Source: an uncultured Bulleidia sp. | Lineage (GTDB): Bacteria > Bacillota_I > Bacilli_A > Erysipelotrichales > Erysipelotrichaceae | DNA: 8,116 nucleotides | Reading direction: 5' to 3' | Assembly: GCA_934754415.1 (NCBI GenBank) | Contig: CAKVIS010000064.1 | Location: forward strand, 1 to 8,116 | In this document: in pieces, positions 1 to 6,551 of the stretch | Layout: every line of letters begins with the position of its first letter | Position numbering within the stretch: the first letter of the stretch is position 1 | Program-made: the position numbers and the translations under genes | The notes under the pieces: generated by a model | Told to the model about the DNA's origin: nothing | Databases searched by the model: none | What the model saw: the letters and a program-made list of their open reading frames with translations, nothing else

Positions 1-1
1 A

Positions 2-82
2 TGTTCTGGAAAACTGGCTGTAATTGCCTTCCTGGATGCATGGGAAAAGCAGCTAGGAAACATAGAGAGGGTTTTGTCATGA
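2..82 (+). CDS. C-terminal end of an upstream gene (partial)
   Basis: Frame 2 is open from the window edge to a TGA at 80-82 and reads as plausible protein, ending in AFLDAWEKQLGNIERVLS. The TGA overlaps an ATG at 79-81 (ATGA), a typical translationally coupled junction, and an AGAGGG ribosome site at 66-71 serves that ATG. I infer that the gene before the kinase remnant ends here. The piece is amphipathic and helical in character, and too short to assign to a family; an Hpt or other signalling C-terminus would suit the neighbourhood but is a guess. The frame starting at position 1 is also open, but its first 26 codons look less like real protein. Confidence 0.4.
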   Translation, partial: CSGKLAVIAFLDAWEKQLGNIERVLS

Positions 83-392
83 CAGAAACTAAATATGTAT
101 TTCCGAAGCAACCGCAGTCCATGGCAGTTTTTGCTTTCATAACCGTGCTGATCGTTCTGCTTCTTGTCCTGATTGTAATGGCACATATGAGAAACAGAAA
201 ATTAAAAAGTATACTGGAAGAACAGATGGCAGAAAGACAACTTCTGGATAAAGTGTCTGCAGATTCCATGTAGAAAGACAGGAATTTAAGGACTGGATTT
301 CTACATGGAATCTGAAGGAACAGCTTTCCTGGGAGGAGCGCATTACCTATCATTACAGAAGCAAACCGAATCCGAACCAGAATAAATTTTAA
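79..392 (+). pseudogene. Broken 5' fragment of a membrane sensor protein (TM plus PAS-like remnant)
   Basis: From ATG 79 (AGAGGG at 66-71, 7-base spacer) the frame encodes a short N-terminus, one strong transmembrane helix (about residues 17-34) and a basic, helical linker starting RNRKLK, then stops at TAG 271-273. Frame 0 continues from about 267-270 to a TAA at 390-392 and reads VERQEFKDWISTWN and later HYRSKPNPNQNKF. The YRxKPNP stretch resembles the end of PAS-like sensor domains placed before GGDEF or histidine kinase modules in gut Clostridia. The distance between TM linker and PAS end is much shorter than in intact proteins, so an internal deletion is inferred as well as a frameshift. 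It is probably non-functional. Its relation to the kinase remnant that follows is unclear: same gene after deletion, or a tandem relative. Confidence 0.5.
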
Positions 393-1724
393 ATGACGTT
401 GTTCTTGCACAGAATTCCATTTCAGAAAAGGGGATGAGCTTGCTGGATGTTCTTGTGGAATATGGAGACATAGTTATCGTAGTTTCCTTTGTGATTATTT
501 GTGTACTTCTTTTTTTGGTTTATTCCCTTTCAGCAAGCAGAAAAAAAACAGATTGAAGCACTGAAAGAAGCACAGAATGCAAATGCGGCGAATATTGCAA
601 AAACGACATTCTTGAATCATATGTCTCATGATAGCAGAACACCAATGAGTGCAATTGTTGGATTTACAGATATTGCTTTGAGAAAGAACCCAGACAAAGA
701 AGTGGACGATTGTCTGAAGAAGATTAAGCAGAGTTCAGAATACCTGATGACACTTATTAATGATGTGCTGGATATCAGTCGTATTGAAAGCGGCAAACTG
801 GAATATAAACCAGTGCCAGTGAATCTCAGCGATATGATCAATACTGTTTTGTCTATTGCAAAAGGATATATGGAAAACCGTGATCTCAATTTTCATGTTT
901 CAATAGAACCCTTAAAAAATCCATATGTAATGGCAGATGAGCTCAGAATCAGAGAAGTATTGCTGAATATTATCAGCAATGCAGTCAAATTTACAAAGGA
1001 CGGAGATACCATTACATTTATTGCAGAAAATTATTCAGGTGATGATGAGCACCATGTAATCGTACGATATCATATATCAGATACTGGAATTGGTATGAGT
1101 AAGGAGTTTCATACCAGAATATTTGATGAGTTCAGTCAAGAAAACAATGGGGGCAAGAACCAGTTATAGGGGAACCGGACTGGGAATGGCAATTGCAAAA
1201 AGATATGTAGATCTTATGGGTGGGAAAATAGTACTCAGCAGCAAACAAGGCCTTGGCTCAACATTTACAGTAGAAATCCCATTGTGTATAGCAGAAAATG
1301 TTTCAACTGAAGAAAAGGTAAAGAAAGAGATTGATTTACAAGGTTTGCGTGTTCTTTTGGCAGAGGACAATGATTTAAATGCAGAAATAACAGTAGCTTT
1401 ATTGGAAGAAAAAGGATGAGTGTAATCAGGGCTGTAGATGGTAAATCTGCTCTTACACAGTTTTGCAATACAGCTCCAGGGACTTTTGATCTGATTTTGA
1501 TGGATATTATGATGCCAGAAATGAATGGATATGAAACGATAAAAGCTATAAGAAATTTACAAGACCGCCCAGATGGGAAAAAGATTCCTGTTATTGCAAT
1601 GACAGCAAATGCATTTGCAGAGGATGTGCAGGCTGCTTTGAATGCCGGAATGGATGATCATGTGGCAAAGCCAGTAGATATGAATGTTTTAATATCTGTC
1701 ATCACAAAACACATAGAAAGATGA
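386..1724 (+). pseudogene. Frameshifted hybrid sensor histidine kinase (TM, HisKA, HATPase_c, receiver)
   Basis: Three reading frames join into one hybrid kinase. Frame 2 (386-about 547) gives the end of an extracellular segment and a transmembrane helix (GDIVIVVSFVIICVLLFLVY). Frame 0 (about 540-1148) gives HisKA with MSHDSRTPM (phospho-acceptor His at 627-629; the usual Ile after HD is Ser), the N-box NIISNAVKFT and the G1 box DTGIGM. Frame 1 (about 1150-1415) gives the G2 box GTGLGMAIAKRY and the start of the receiver (VLLAEDNDLN). Frame 0 (1416-1724) gives the rest of the receiver: phospho-acceptor Asp at 1503-1505 in LILMDIMMPEMNG, Thr in AMTANAF and Lys in AKPVD. Frame changes lie at the A8 run 541-548 (one extra base), the G5 run 1149-1153 (one extra base) and about 1412-1415 (one base missing). 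Catalytic motifs survive, so decay is recent or the indels are sequence errors. No Hpt domain follows. An intact protein would autophosphorylate at the membrane and pass phosphate to its own receiver. Confidence 0.85.
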
Positions 1725-1727
1725 TTT

Positions 1728-1757
1728 TGCTTATTAACAGAATAAGAGGATTATAAA
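1728..1757 (+). promoter_or_regulatory. Weak candidate promoter ahead of the leader ORF
   Basis: TTGCTT (1728-1733), an 18-base gap and TATAAA (1752-1757) could form a sigma-A type promoter just after the kinase stop codon. The -10 box matches 5 of 6 positions, the -35 box only the TTG. It would start transcription near 1764 and produce a leader with the small ORF at 1788 and the terminator at 1848-1882. The DNA is AT-rich, so a chance match is quite possible. Confidence 0.25.
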
Positions 1758-1787
1758 AACTATGAGTTTGCTTTGAAGGGGACAGAA

Positions 1788-1835
1788 ATGTATCCTGGTA
1801 TAAGCAAGTTATTGCATCAAATGGTCAAGAGTTAG
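1788..1835 (+). CDS. Possible 15-codon leader peptide ORF
   Basis: ATG 1788 follows AAGGGG (1776-1781) with a 6-base spacer and opens a 15-codon frame (MYPGISKLLHQMVKS) ending in TAG, 13 bases before a strong terminator hairpin. Placement between a possible promoter and a terminator, upstream of a heterodimeric ABC exporter, resembles leader-peptide attenuators such as bmrB upstream of bmrCD. The peptide shows no run of identical or rare codons, and I found no convincing antiterminator. It may equally be a chance ORF in non-coding DNA. Confidence 0.25.
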   Translation: MYPGISKLLHQMVKS

Positions 1836-1847
1836 ATTAGTTAATAA

Positions 1848-1882
1848 GGAGAAGTTAAGTTTTTTGACTTAGCTTCTTTTTT
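1848..1882 (+). terminator. Rho-independent terminator downstream of the kinase remnant
   Basis: AGAAGTTAAGT (1850-1860) pairs with ACTTAGCTTCT (1867-1877), 11 pairs with a single G-U, around the 6-base loop TTTTTG. A T run follows at 1877-1882, and G-U pairs with 1848-1849 can extend the base. It would end transcripts of the kinase region, or act as a conditional terminator in the ABC operon leader. Confidence 0.8.
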
Positions 1883-1888
1883 CATCTT

Positions 1889-1958
1889 AGGAGGTACTCA
1901 TGTGATATGTTTTTTACAGAATTCGGATTTTCAAAGAGAATATGAAAAGGATATCTGA
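1889..1958 (+). promoter_or_regulatory. Strong Shine-Dalgarno leading to an ATG-TGA start-stop or an 18-codon GTG ORF
   Basis: AGGAGGT (1889-1895) is the best ribosome site in the window, yet the ATG it serves (1900-1902, 4-base spacer) is followed at once by TGA (1903-1905). A GTG at 1902, with a 6-base spacer, opens an 18-codon frame (VICFLQNSDFQREYEKDI) ending at 1956-1958. It could be the start of a lost gene, a small peptide gene, or a start-stop ribosome-holding element ahead of the ABC genes. The sequence does not settle which. Confidence 0.4.
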
Positions 1959-1967
1959 GCATTGAAA

Positions 1968-1996
1968 TTGTGGAATAAGCAGGTTTTCTGTATAAT
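1968..1996 (+). promoter_or_regulatory. Candidate promoter of the ABC operon
   Basis: TTGTGG (1968-1973), a 17-base spacer and a perfect TATAAT (1991-1996) form a plausible sigma-A promoter. Transcription would start near 2003-2005, that is at the ATG of the first ABC gene (2004), so the mRNA would have almost no leader. A second TTG hexamer (TTGAAA, 1962-1967) lies too far away (23 bases) to be the -35 box. Confidence 0.5.
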
Positions 1997-2003
1997 TTGA
2001 TGC

Positions 2004-3794
2004 ATGAAGAGAAACAGGTTACAGTTAGTTTTTAATTTTTTGTATGGCTCAAAAAGATGGTTTATTTTAGCTGTCCTTTTTGCTGTGAGTATGCAGTTTA
2101 TTTCTTTGGTGAATCCTAAGCTTATTGGATTTACTGTAGACAGTGTGATTGGGAATCTTCCAAGTTCTTTACCTTCATTTGCAAATGGCTGGATTGATGC
2201 CATTGGAGGCGTAAGTATTCTGAAAGAGCATTTATATTATGTTGCATTGATGATTATTGCTGTAGCTGTTGTGTATGCATTTGTTCATTTTTGTTTCAGA
2301 GTATGCAATGCCATCGGATCTGAGATACTGGTTAAAAACATGAGAGACCAGCTGTATACGCATTTATCCAGATTGCCATTCAGCTGGTACGGAGAAAACC
2401 AGACAGGGGATATTATTCAAAGATGTACTTCTGATGTGGAAACAATTAAAGTTTTTTTATCTGAACAGCTAACCTCTTTACTAAGAATTGTTGTATTGAT
2501 TGTACTTGCTGTTTCTTTTATGATGCAGATTCATTTCAGACTTGCTGTTATCAGTGCCTGTTTTATTCCTGTCATTATTTCCTACAGTGTATTCTTTCAT
2601 ACAAAGATTGGTAAAGCATTCCAGCATGCGGATGAAGAGGAAGGAAAACTTTCTGCCATTGCACAGGAAAACCTGACAGGTGTACGTGTTGTTCGGGCTT
2701 TTGGAAGAGAATCTTATGAAAGGGAAAGATTTGAAACACAGAATGCTTCTTATACCTCTATGTGGGTGCATCTGATGAAATTATTATCCATGTTCTGGAG
2801 TACAGGTGATTTTTTCTCAGGACTGCAGATACTTACCGTTACTTCTTTAGGTGCATATTTTGCTGTGAAAGGAGAAATGACTGCAGGCAGTTATATTTCC
2901 TTTATCGGGTATAATGCCATGCTTACATGGCCTGTAAGACAAATTGGAAGAGTGATTGCCCAGTTATCCAAAGCTATGATTGCCATAGACAGAATTGCCT
3001 ATATTATGCATTCTCCTGTGGAAGATACTTCACAGAAAGAAACCCCGGATATGCATGGAGATATTGTGTTTGATCATGTCAGCTTTGCCTATGAAGAAAA
3101 TATCCCGGTGCTGCATGATATATCCATGAGAATTCCTGCTGGTTCTACTGTTGGTATTCTGGGCAGTACAGGTTGCGGGAAGAGTACTTTAATGTATTTG
3201 CTGGATGGAGTATATCCTATGCAGGAAGGATCGATTACTATTTCAGGTACTGCAGTACAGGAAATTTCTTTACCGTATTTAAGACAGAATATCGGAATGG
3301 TATTACAGGAACCATATCTGTTTTCCAAAACCCTGTATGACAACATCAAAATTGCTCAGGACAGTGCTTCCAAAGAAGATGTGGAAACAGTAAGCCATAT
3401 TGCAAGCCTGGATCATGCAATATCTCATTTCAAACAAGGATATGAAACCTTTGTGGGTGAAAGAGGGGTTACATTATCTGGTGGTCAGAAACAGAGAACT
3501 GCTATTGCGCAAATGCTGATAAGAAAACCGCCAATTATGATTTTTGATGATTCTTTATCTGCAGTGGATGCAGAAACGGATGCCAGAATACGTGCCTCCT
3601 TAAAAGAATATACTGAAAATACCACTACAATTTTAATTGCTCACAGAATTTCTACACTTATGCATGCAGATATCATCTATGTACTGGATGAAGGGAGAAT
3701 TGTTGAATCCGGTACACATGCACAATTACTTCAAAAGCAGGATGGTGTATATAAACATATCTATGCTTTACAGACACAGATGGATGAGGAATGA
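2004..3794 (+). CDS. ABC exporter half-transporter, subunit with degenerate Walker B
   Basis: This 596-residue protein has the usual fused layout of a type IV ABC exporter half. The membrane domain (about 1-325) has six predicted helices, near residues 18-36, 78-98, 160-176, 180-198, 271-289 and 294-312. The nucleotide-binding domain (about 350-590) has Walker A GSTGCGKST (387-395), Q-loop Gln435, signature LSGGQ (491-495), Walker B IMIFD (511-515) and H-loop His547. The residue after Walker B, normally the catalytic Glu, is Asp516 (FDDSLSAVD), the form seen in the non-hydrolysing subunit of heterodimeric exporters such as BmrC and TM287. It should pair with the product of the next gene, whose start overlaps its stop, to export drugs, lipids or peptides; the substrate is not predictable. 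ATG 2004 is the only reasonable start, since the frame closes upstream at 1998, but it has no Shine-Dalgarno and may be leaderless. Confidence 0.95.
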   Translation: MKRNRLQLVFNFLYGSKRWFILAVLFAVSMQFISLVNPKLIGFTVDSVIGNLPSSLPSFANGWIDAIGGVSILKEHLYYVALMIIAVAVVYAFVHFCFRVCNAIGSEILVKNMRDQLYTHLSRLPFSWYGENQTGDIIQRCTSDVETIKVFLSEQLTSLLRIVVLIVLAVSFMMQIHFRLAVISACFIPVIISYSVFFHTKIGKAFQHADEEEGKLSAIAQENLTGVRVVRAFGRESYERERFETQNASYTSMWVHLMKLLSMFWSTGDFFSGLQILTVTSLGAYFAVKGEMTAGSYISFIGYNAMLTWPVRQIGRVIAQLSKAMIAIDRIAYIMHSPVEDTSQKETPDMHGDIVFDHVSFAYEENIPVLHDISMRIPAGSTVGILGSTGCGKSTLMYLLDGVYPMQEGSITISGTAVQEISLPYLRQNIGMVLQEPYLFSKTLYDNIKIAQDSASKEDVETVSHIASLDHAISHFKQGYETFVGERGVTLSGGQKQRTAIAQMLIRKPPIMIFDDSLSAVDAETDARIRASLKEYTENTTTILIAHRISTLMHADIIYVLDEGRIVESGTHAQLLQKQDGVYKHIYALQTQMDEE

Positions 3795-5608
3795 TGGAAA
3801 AACAGGAACAGATAAAAACGCTGCCATGGTTTGGGGTTCCTAAAATATGGCCGTATGTAAAAAAATATAAAAAAATGATTTGTATCGCTGCTGTTCTGGG
3901 AGCTTTAGGTTCTTTGATAGATGCTGTATGGCCTTTGTTTAACAGGTATGCATTGAATCATTTTATTGCCTTGAAAACCACTGATACTTTATCTGCTTTT
4001 ATTGCGGGATATGCAGTTTTACTACTGGTTCAGGTGATCAGTTTCTTCATGAGTACATATTTATGCGGAAAGATTGAAATGCATGTGGACAGAGATCTGA
4101 GAAATGCTTCTTTTAATCATTTACAGACTTTGTCATTTTCCTATTTTAATCAGAATAATGTAGGTTATATTCATGCAAGAGTGATGAGTGATACAGGGAA
4201 AATCGGAGAAATGGCCTCCTGGAGATTTATGGATATTGTCTGGAATGTGTCCTATCTTCTGTTTGTTATCATTGTCATGATGAAAACGAATTTTCATCTG
4301 GCTTTTCTTGTGTTGCTGATAGTTCCTGTAACGGTTATCCTGATCACATTCTTTCAGAAAAAGATGATTTTATATAATAGAAAGGTCAGAGAATTGAATT
4401 CACAGATTACAAGTGATTTTAATGAAGGTATTACCGGTGCAAAATCCATTAAGACTCTTGTTATTGAAAACCTGATGCAGAAGGAATTCAGAAAAGATAC
4501 GCATACTATGAAACAATACAGTGTCCGTACGCAGAGAACTGGAGCTCTGTTTATTTCCATGCTGACATTTATGACATTTGCAGCACTGGCAGTAGTTTTG
4601 TGGAAGGGCGGACAGCTGACAATGGAAGGGGTTATGGAACTAGGTACCTTATCTGTGTTTGTAACCTATGCATTAAATCTGATTGATCCTATCCAGATTA
4701 TTGTGGAAACTTTTTCTGCTTTGTTTGGTATTCAGGTAAATATTGAACGTTTCTTCAACCTGATGAGCGAACAGTCTGATGTCAGTGATACAGAAGAAGT
4801 TATAGAGAAATATGGCACTACATTTGAACCTAAGAAGGAAAACTGGGAGGAACTGAGAGGTGAAATAGTCTTCAAAGATGTCAGCTTTCAGTATCCAGAT
4901 GGTCAGGAGATGGTACTTGAACATTTTAATCTGGAAGTTCCTGCAGGCACCAATGTGGCTATTGTCGGAGAAACGGGAGCTGGAAAATCCACTCTCGTAA
5001 ACCTTGTGTGCAGATTTTTTGAACCAACAAAAGGACAAATCCTGATTGATGGAAAAGATGCCAGAGAAAGATCGCAATTGTGGCTGCATTCCAATATAGG
5101 CTATGTACTGCAGACACCTCATTTGTTTTCGGGATCTGTCAGAGATAATCTGAGATATGGAAATCCCGAGGCTTCAGATGAAGAGATTTATCAGGCATTA
5201 AAGCTTGTTCATGCAGAAAATGTTATAGAAAAAATGGACGGGGGACTGGATAGTGAAGTTGGAGAAGGTGGAAGTTTACTTTCTACAGGTGAAAAGCAAC
5301 TGCTGTCTTTTGCCAGAGCTTTACTTGCTGATCCAAAAATTCTGATTCTTGATGAAGCGACATCTTCCATTGATACGGTGACAGAAAAGTATCTGCAGGA
5401 CGCAATACAGACAGTCATTCATGGAAGAACGTCTTTTGTAATTGCTCACAGATTATCCACTATCGTTGATGCAGATGTTATTCTGGTGGTAAAAGATGGA
5501 AAAATAGTGGAAAAGGGTACCCATCCTGTGCTGATGAAACAAAAAGGATATTATTACTCTTTGTATACAAAACAATTTGAAAAAGAGTCTGTAGATATGA
5601 CTCTGTAG
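3791..5608 (+). CDS. ABC exporter half-transporter, catalytic subunit with non-canonical signature
   Basis: This 605-residue protein has a six-helix membrane domain (about 25-320; clear helices near 29-50, 67-90, 147-164, 168-187, 252-270 and 284-300), then a nucleotide-binding domain (about 357-600). Motifs are Walker A GETGAGKST (393-401), Q-loop Gln441, signature LSTGE (497-501) instead of LSGGQ, Walker B ILILD (517-521) with catalytic Glu522, and H-loop His553. Combined with the preceding subunit, its Walker A/B and the partner's LSGGQ form the competent ATP site; its altered LSTGE and the partner's Asp form the degenerate site. This is the classic division in BmrCD-like heterodimers. The gene overlaps the previous one by 4 bases (ATGA). 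GAGGA at 3786-3790 abuts ATG 3791, so translation may really begin at the second Met, ATG 3794, in the same frame. Reinitiation by the same ribosome would keep the two subunits equal. Confidence 0.95.
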   Translation: MMEKQEQIKTLPWFGVPKIWPYVKKYKKMICIAAVLGALGSLIDAVWPLFNRYALNHFIALKTTDTLSAFIAGYAVLLLVQVISFFMSTYLCGKIEMHVDRDLRNASFNHLQTLSFSYFNQNNVGYIHARVMSDTGKIGEMASWRFMDIVWNVSYLLFVIIVMMKTNFHLAFLVLLIVPVTVILITFFQKKMILYNRKVRELNSQITSDFNEGITGAKSIKTLVIENLMQKEFRKDTHTMKQYSVRTQRTGALFISMLTFMTFAALAVVLWKGGQLTMEGVMELGTLSVFVTYALNLIDPIQIIVETFSALFGIQVNIERFFNLMSEQSDVSDTEEVIEKYGTTFEPKKENWEELRGEIVFKDVSFQYPDGQEMVLEHFNLEVPAGTNVAIVGETGAGKSTLVNLVCRFFEPTKGQILIDGKDARERSQLWLHSNIGYVLQTPHLFSGSVRDNLRYGNPEASDEEIYQALKLVHAENVIEKMDGGLDSEVGEGGSLLSTGEKQLLSFARALLADPKILILDEATSSIDTVTEKYLQDAIQTVIHGRTSFVIAHRLSTIVDADVILVVKDGKIVEKGTHPVLMKQKGYYYSLYTKQFEKESVDMTL

Positions 5609-5619
5609 AAAGGATATTT

Positions 5620-6531
5620 ATGAAAAAAGTGCTGATATTTGCCAGAATGGGCTGCAAGATTGTGGCTTCTGTGCAAACACTTCCAAAAGAGGGAGAAGAT
5701 TTCACACCGGAATCCACTGATTTTGAACCTGCAGGATCTGCATTTCAGGCTTATGAAATGTTTGATGCATTCTCCATACCTGTAGATCTTGTGGCTCCTG
5801 TAGGAAGCGGAGTTTATGGTCAGAAGGTGGAAGAGCTTGCAGAAGAAAAGCATATTCCTGTGGAATATCATCAGGATGAACTGCAGGGTGTGGAATATTG
5901 TCTTAAAGATGCACAGGGAAAAAAGACAGGAATGGTTGTGCCGGGAAGTGAATATGATTTTGATGAAAGCTTTACGGAATATACAGATGGTGAAGAGATA
6001 TCAGCTATTGTAGCCTTTGGGGATTTATTCTGTGGCAATGGAGCTGAGGGACTGGTGGAAAGCATTTCCAGATTTGATTGTCCGTTCTACTTTGTGCCTC
6101 AGGGAAATATTGAAAATATAGAGGAAGATGTTCTGAAAGATATATTGTCTTTATCCTGTGAAGTGTGTCTCAGTGGGCAGGAGGCTGGTACCTTACATTC
6201 ATCAAAAGATTTGTTTACTGCCATCGGGCTTCTTCAGAAACAGACGGGACGAGGTGTATTTTGTTTTACACAGGATACAGGTGTTGTGTACAGAGATGGC
6301 ACTGAAGATCTTCGTGTGGAATGGAATACACAAATTGCCGTGAAAGAAGAAGATATTTCTGTTATTATATTAGCGTTTATCATTTCTAGAATTTCGACTG
6401 TAGATGTCAGAAACAGTTTGATGTTTTCAAAAGAGTATCTGGAAAGATATTTACGTAATCAAAGAAATATGGACGCATATGATCAGGATGCACAAAGGCA
6501 GAAACTGATACATCTGATTACAATGAAATGA
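5620..6531 (+). CDS. PfkB/ribokinase-fold protein, probably not an active kinase
   Basis: The 303-residue length and layout fit the PfkB carbohydrate kinase family. The N-terminal part has the sugar-binding style region LPKEGEDF (21-28), AGSAFQAYEMFDAF (38-51) and LVAPVGSGVYGQKVEEL (57-73), matching the family pattern of GG-x-N-A, then an LG-x-VG-x-D-x-G block. The middle fits the core (AFGDLFCGNGAEGL, then LSGQEAG and FCFTQDTGVVYRDG, the family's 'T.G..G......G' strand). Where the GAGD anion hole and catalytic Asp should be (about 238-250) the protein reads IAVKEEDISVI, with no GxGD, so sugar phosphorylation seems unlikely. A binding or regulatory role is possible. It follows the ABC pair by 11 bases with AAAGGA (5609-5614) as ribosome site, and no membrane segment or signal peptide is seen, so it should be cytosolic. 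Family assignment is by pattern only. Confidence 0.7.
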   Translation: MKKVLIFARMGCKIVASVQTLPKEGEDFTPESTDFEPAGSAFQAYEMFDAFSIPVDLVAPVGSGVYGQKVEELAEEKHIPVEYHQDELQGVEYCLKDAQGKKTGMVVPGSEYDFDESFTEYTDGEEISAIVAFGDLFCGNGAEGLVESISRFDCPFYFVPQGNIENIEEDVLKDILSLSCEVCLSGQEAGTLHSSKDLFTAIGLLQKQTGRGVFCFTQDTGVVYRDGTEDLRVEWNTQIAVKEEDISVIILAFIISRISTVDVRNSLMFSKEYLERYLRNQRNMDAYDQDAQRQKLIHLITMK

Positions 6532-6551
6532 TAGCTTAAAAGGGGTATTGC

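Noticed and set aside
1..78. Frame opening at the ATG at position 1 as the start of the first protein
   Set aside because: It is the window edge, has no visible ribosome site, and its first 26 codons look unlike protein; ATG 79 has a good ribosome site and overlaps a stop (ATGA).
541..548. Programmed -1 ribosomal frameshift at the A8 run
   Set aside because: The needed frame change is one base forward (or two back), the wrong direction for a -1 slip, and upstream frames are broken anyway.
1416..1724. Stand-alone single-domain response regulator
   Set aside because: It lacks the first strand and the acidic pocket of the receiver, which lie just upstream in another frame; it is the 3' part of the broken kinase.
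4673..5122. 149-codon minus-strand open frame
   Set aside because: It lies wholly antisense to the nucleotide-binding region of the second ABC gene, whose motifs are beyond doubt; no ribosome site or family pattern.
5554..5871. 105-codon minus-strand open frame
   Set aside because: Antisense to the PfkB-like gene and the end of the ABC gene; cysteine-rich nonsense translation typical of a shadow frame.
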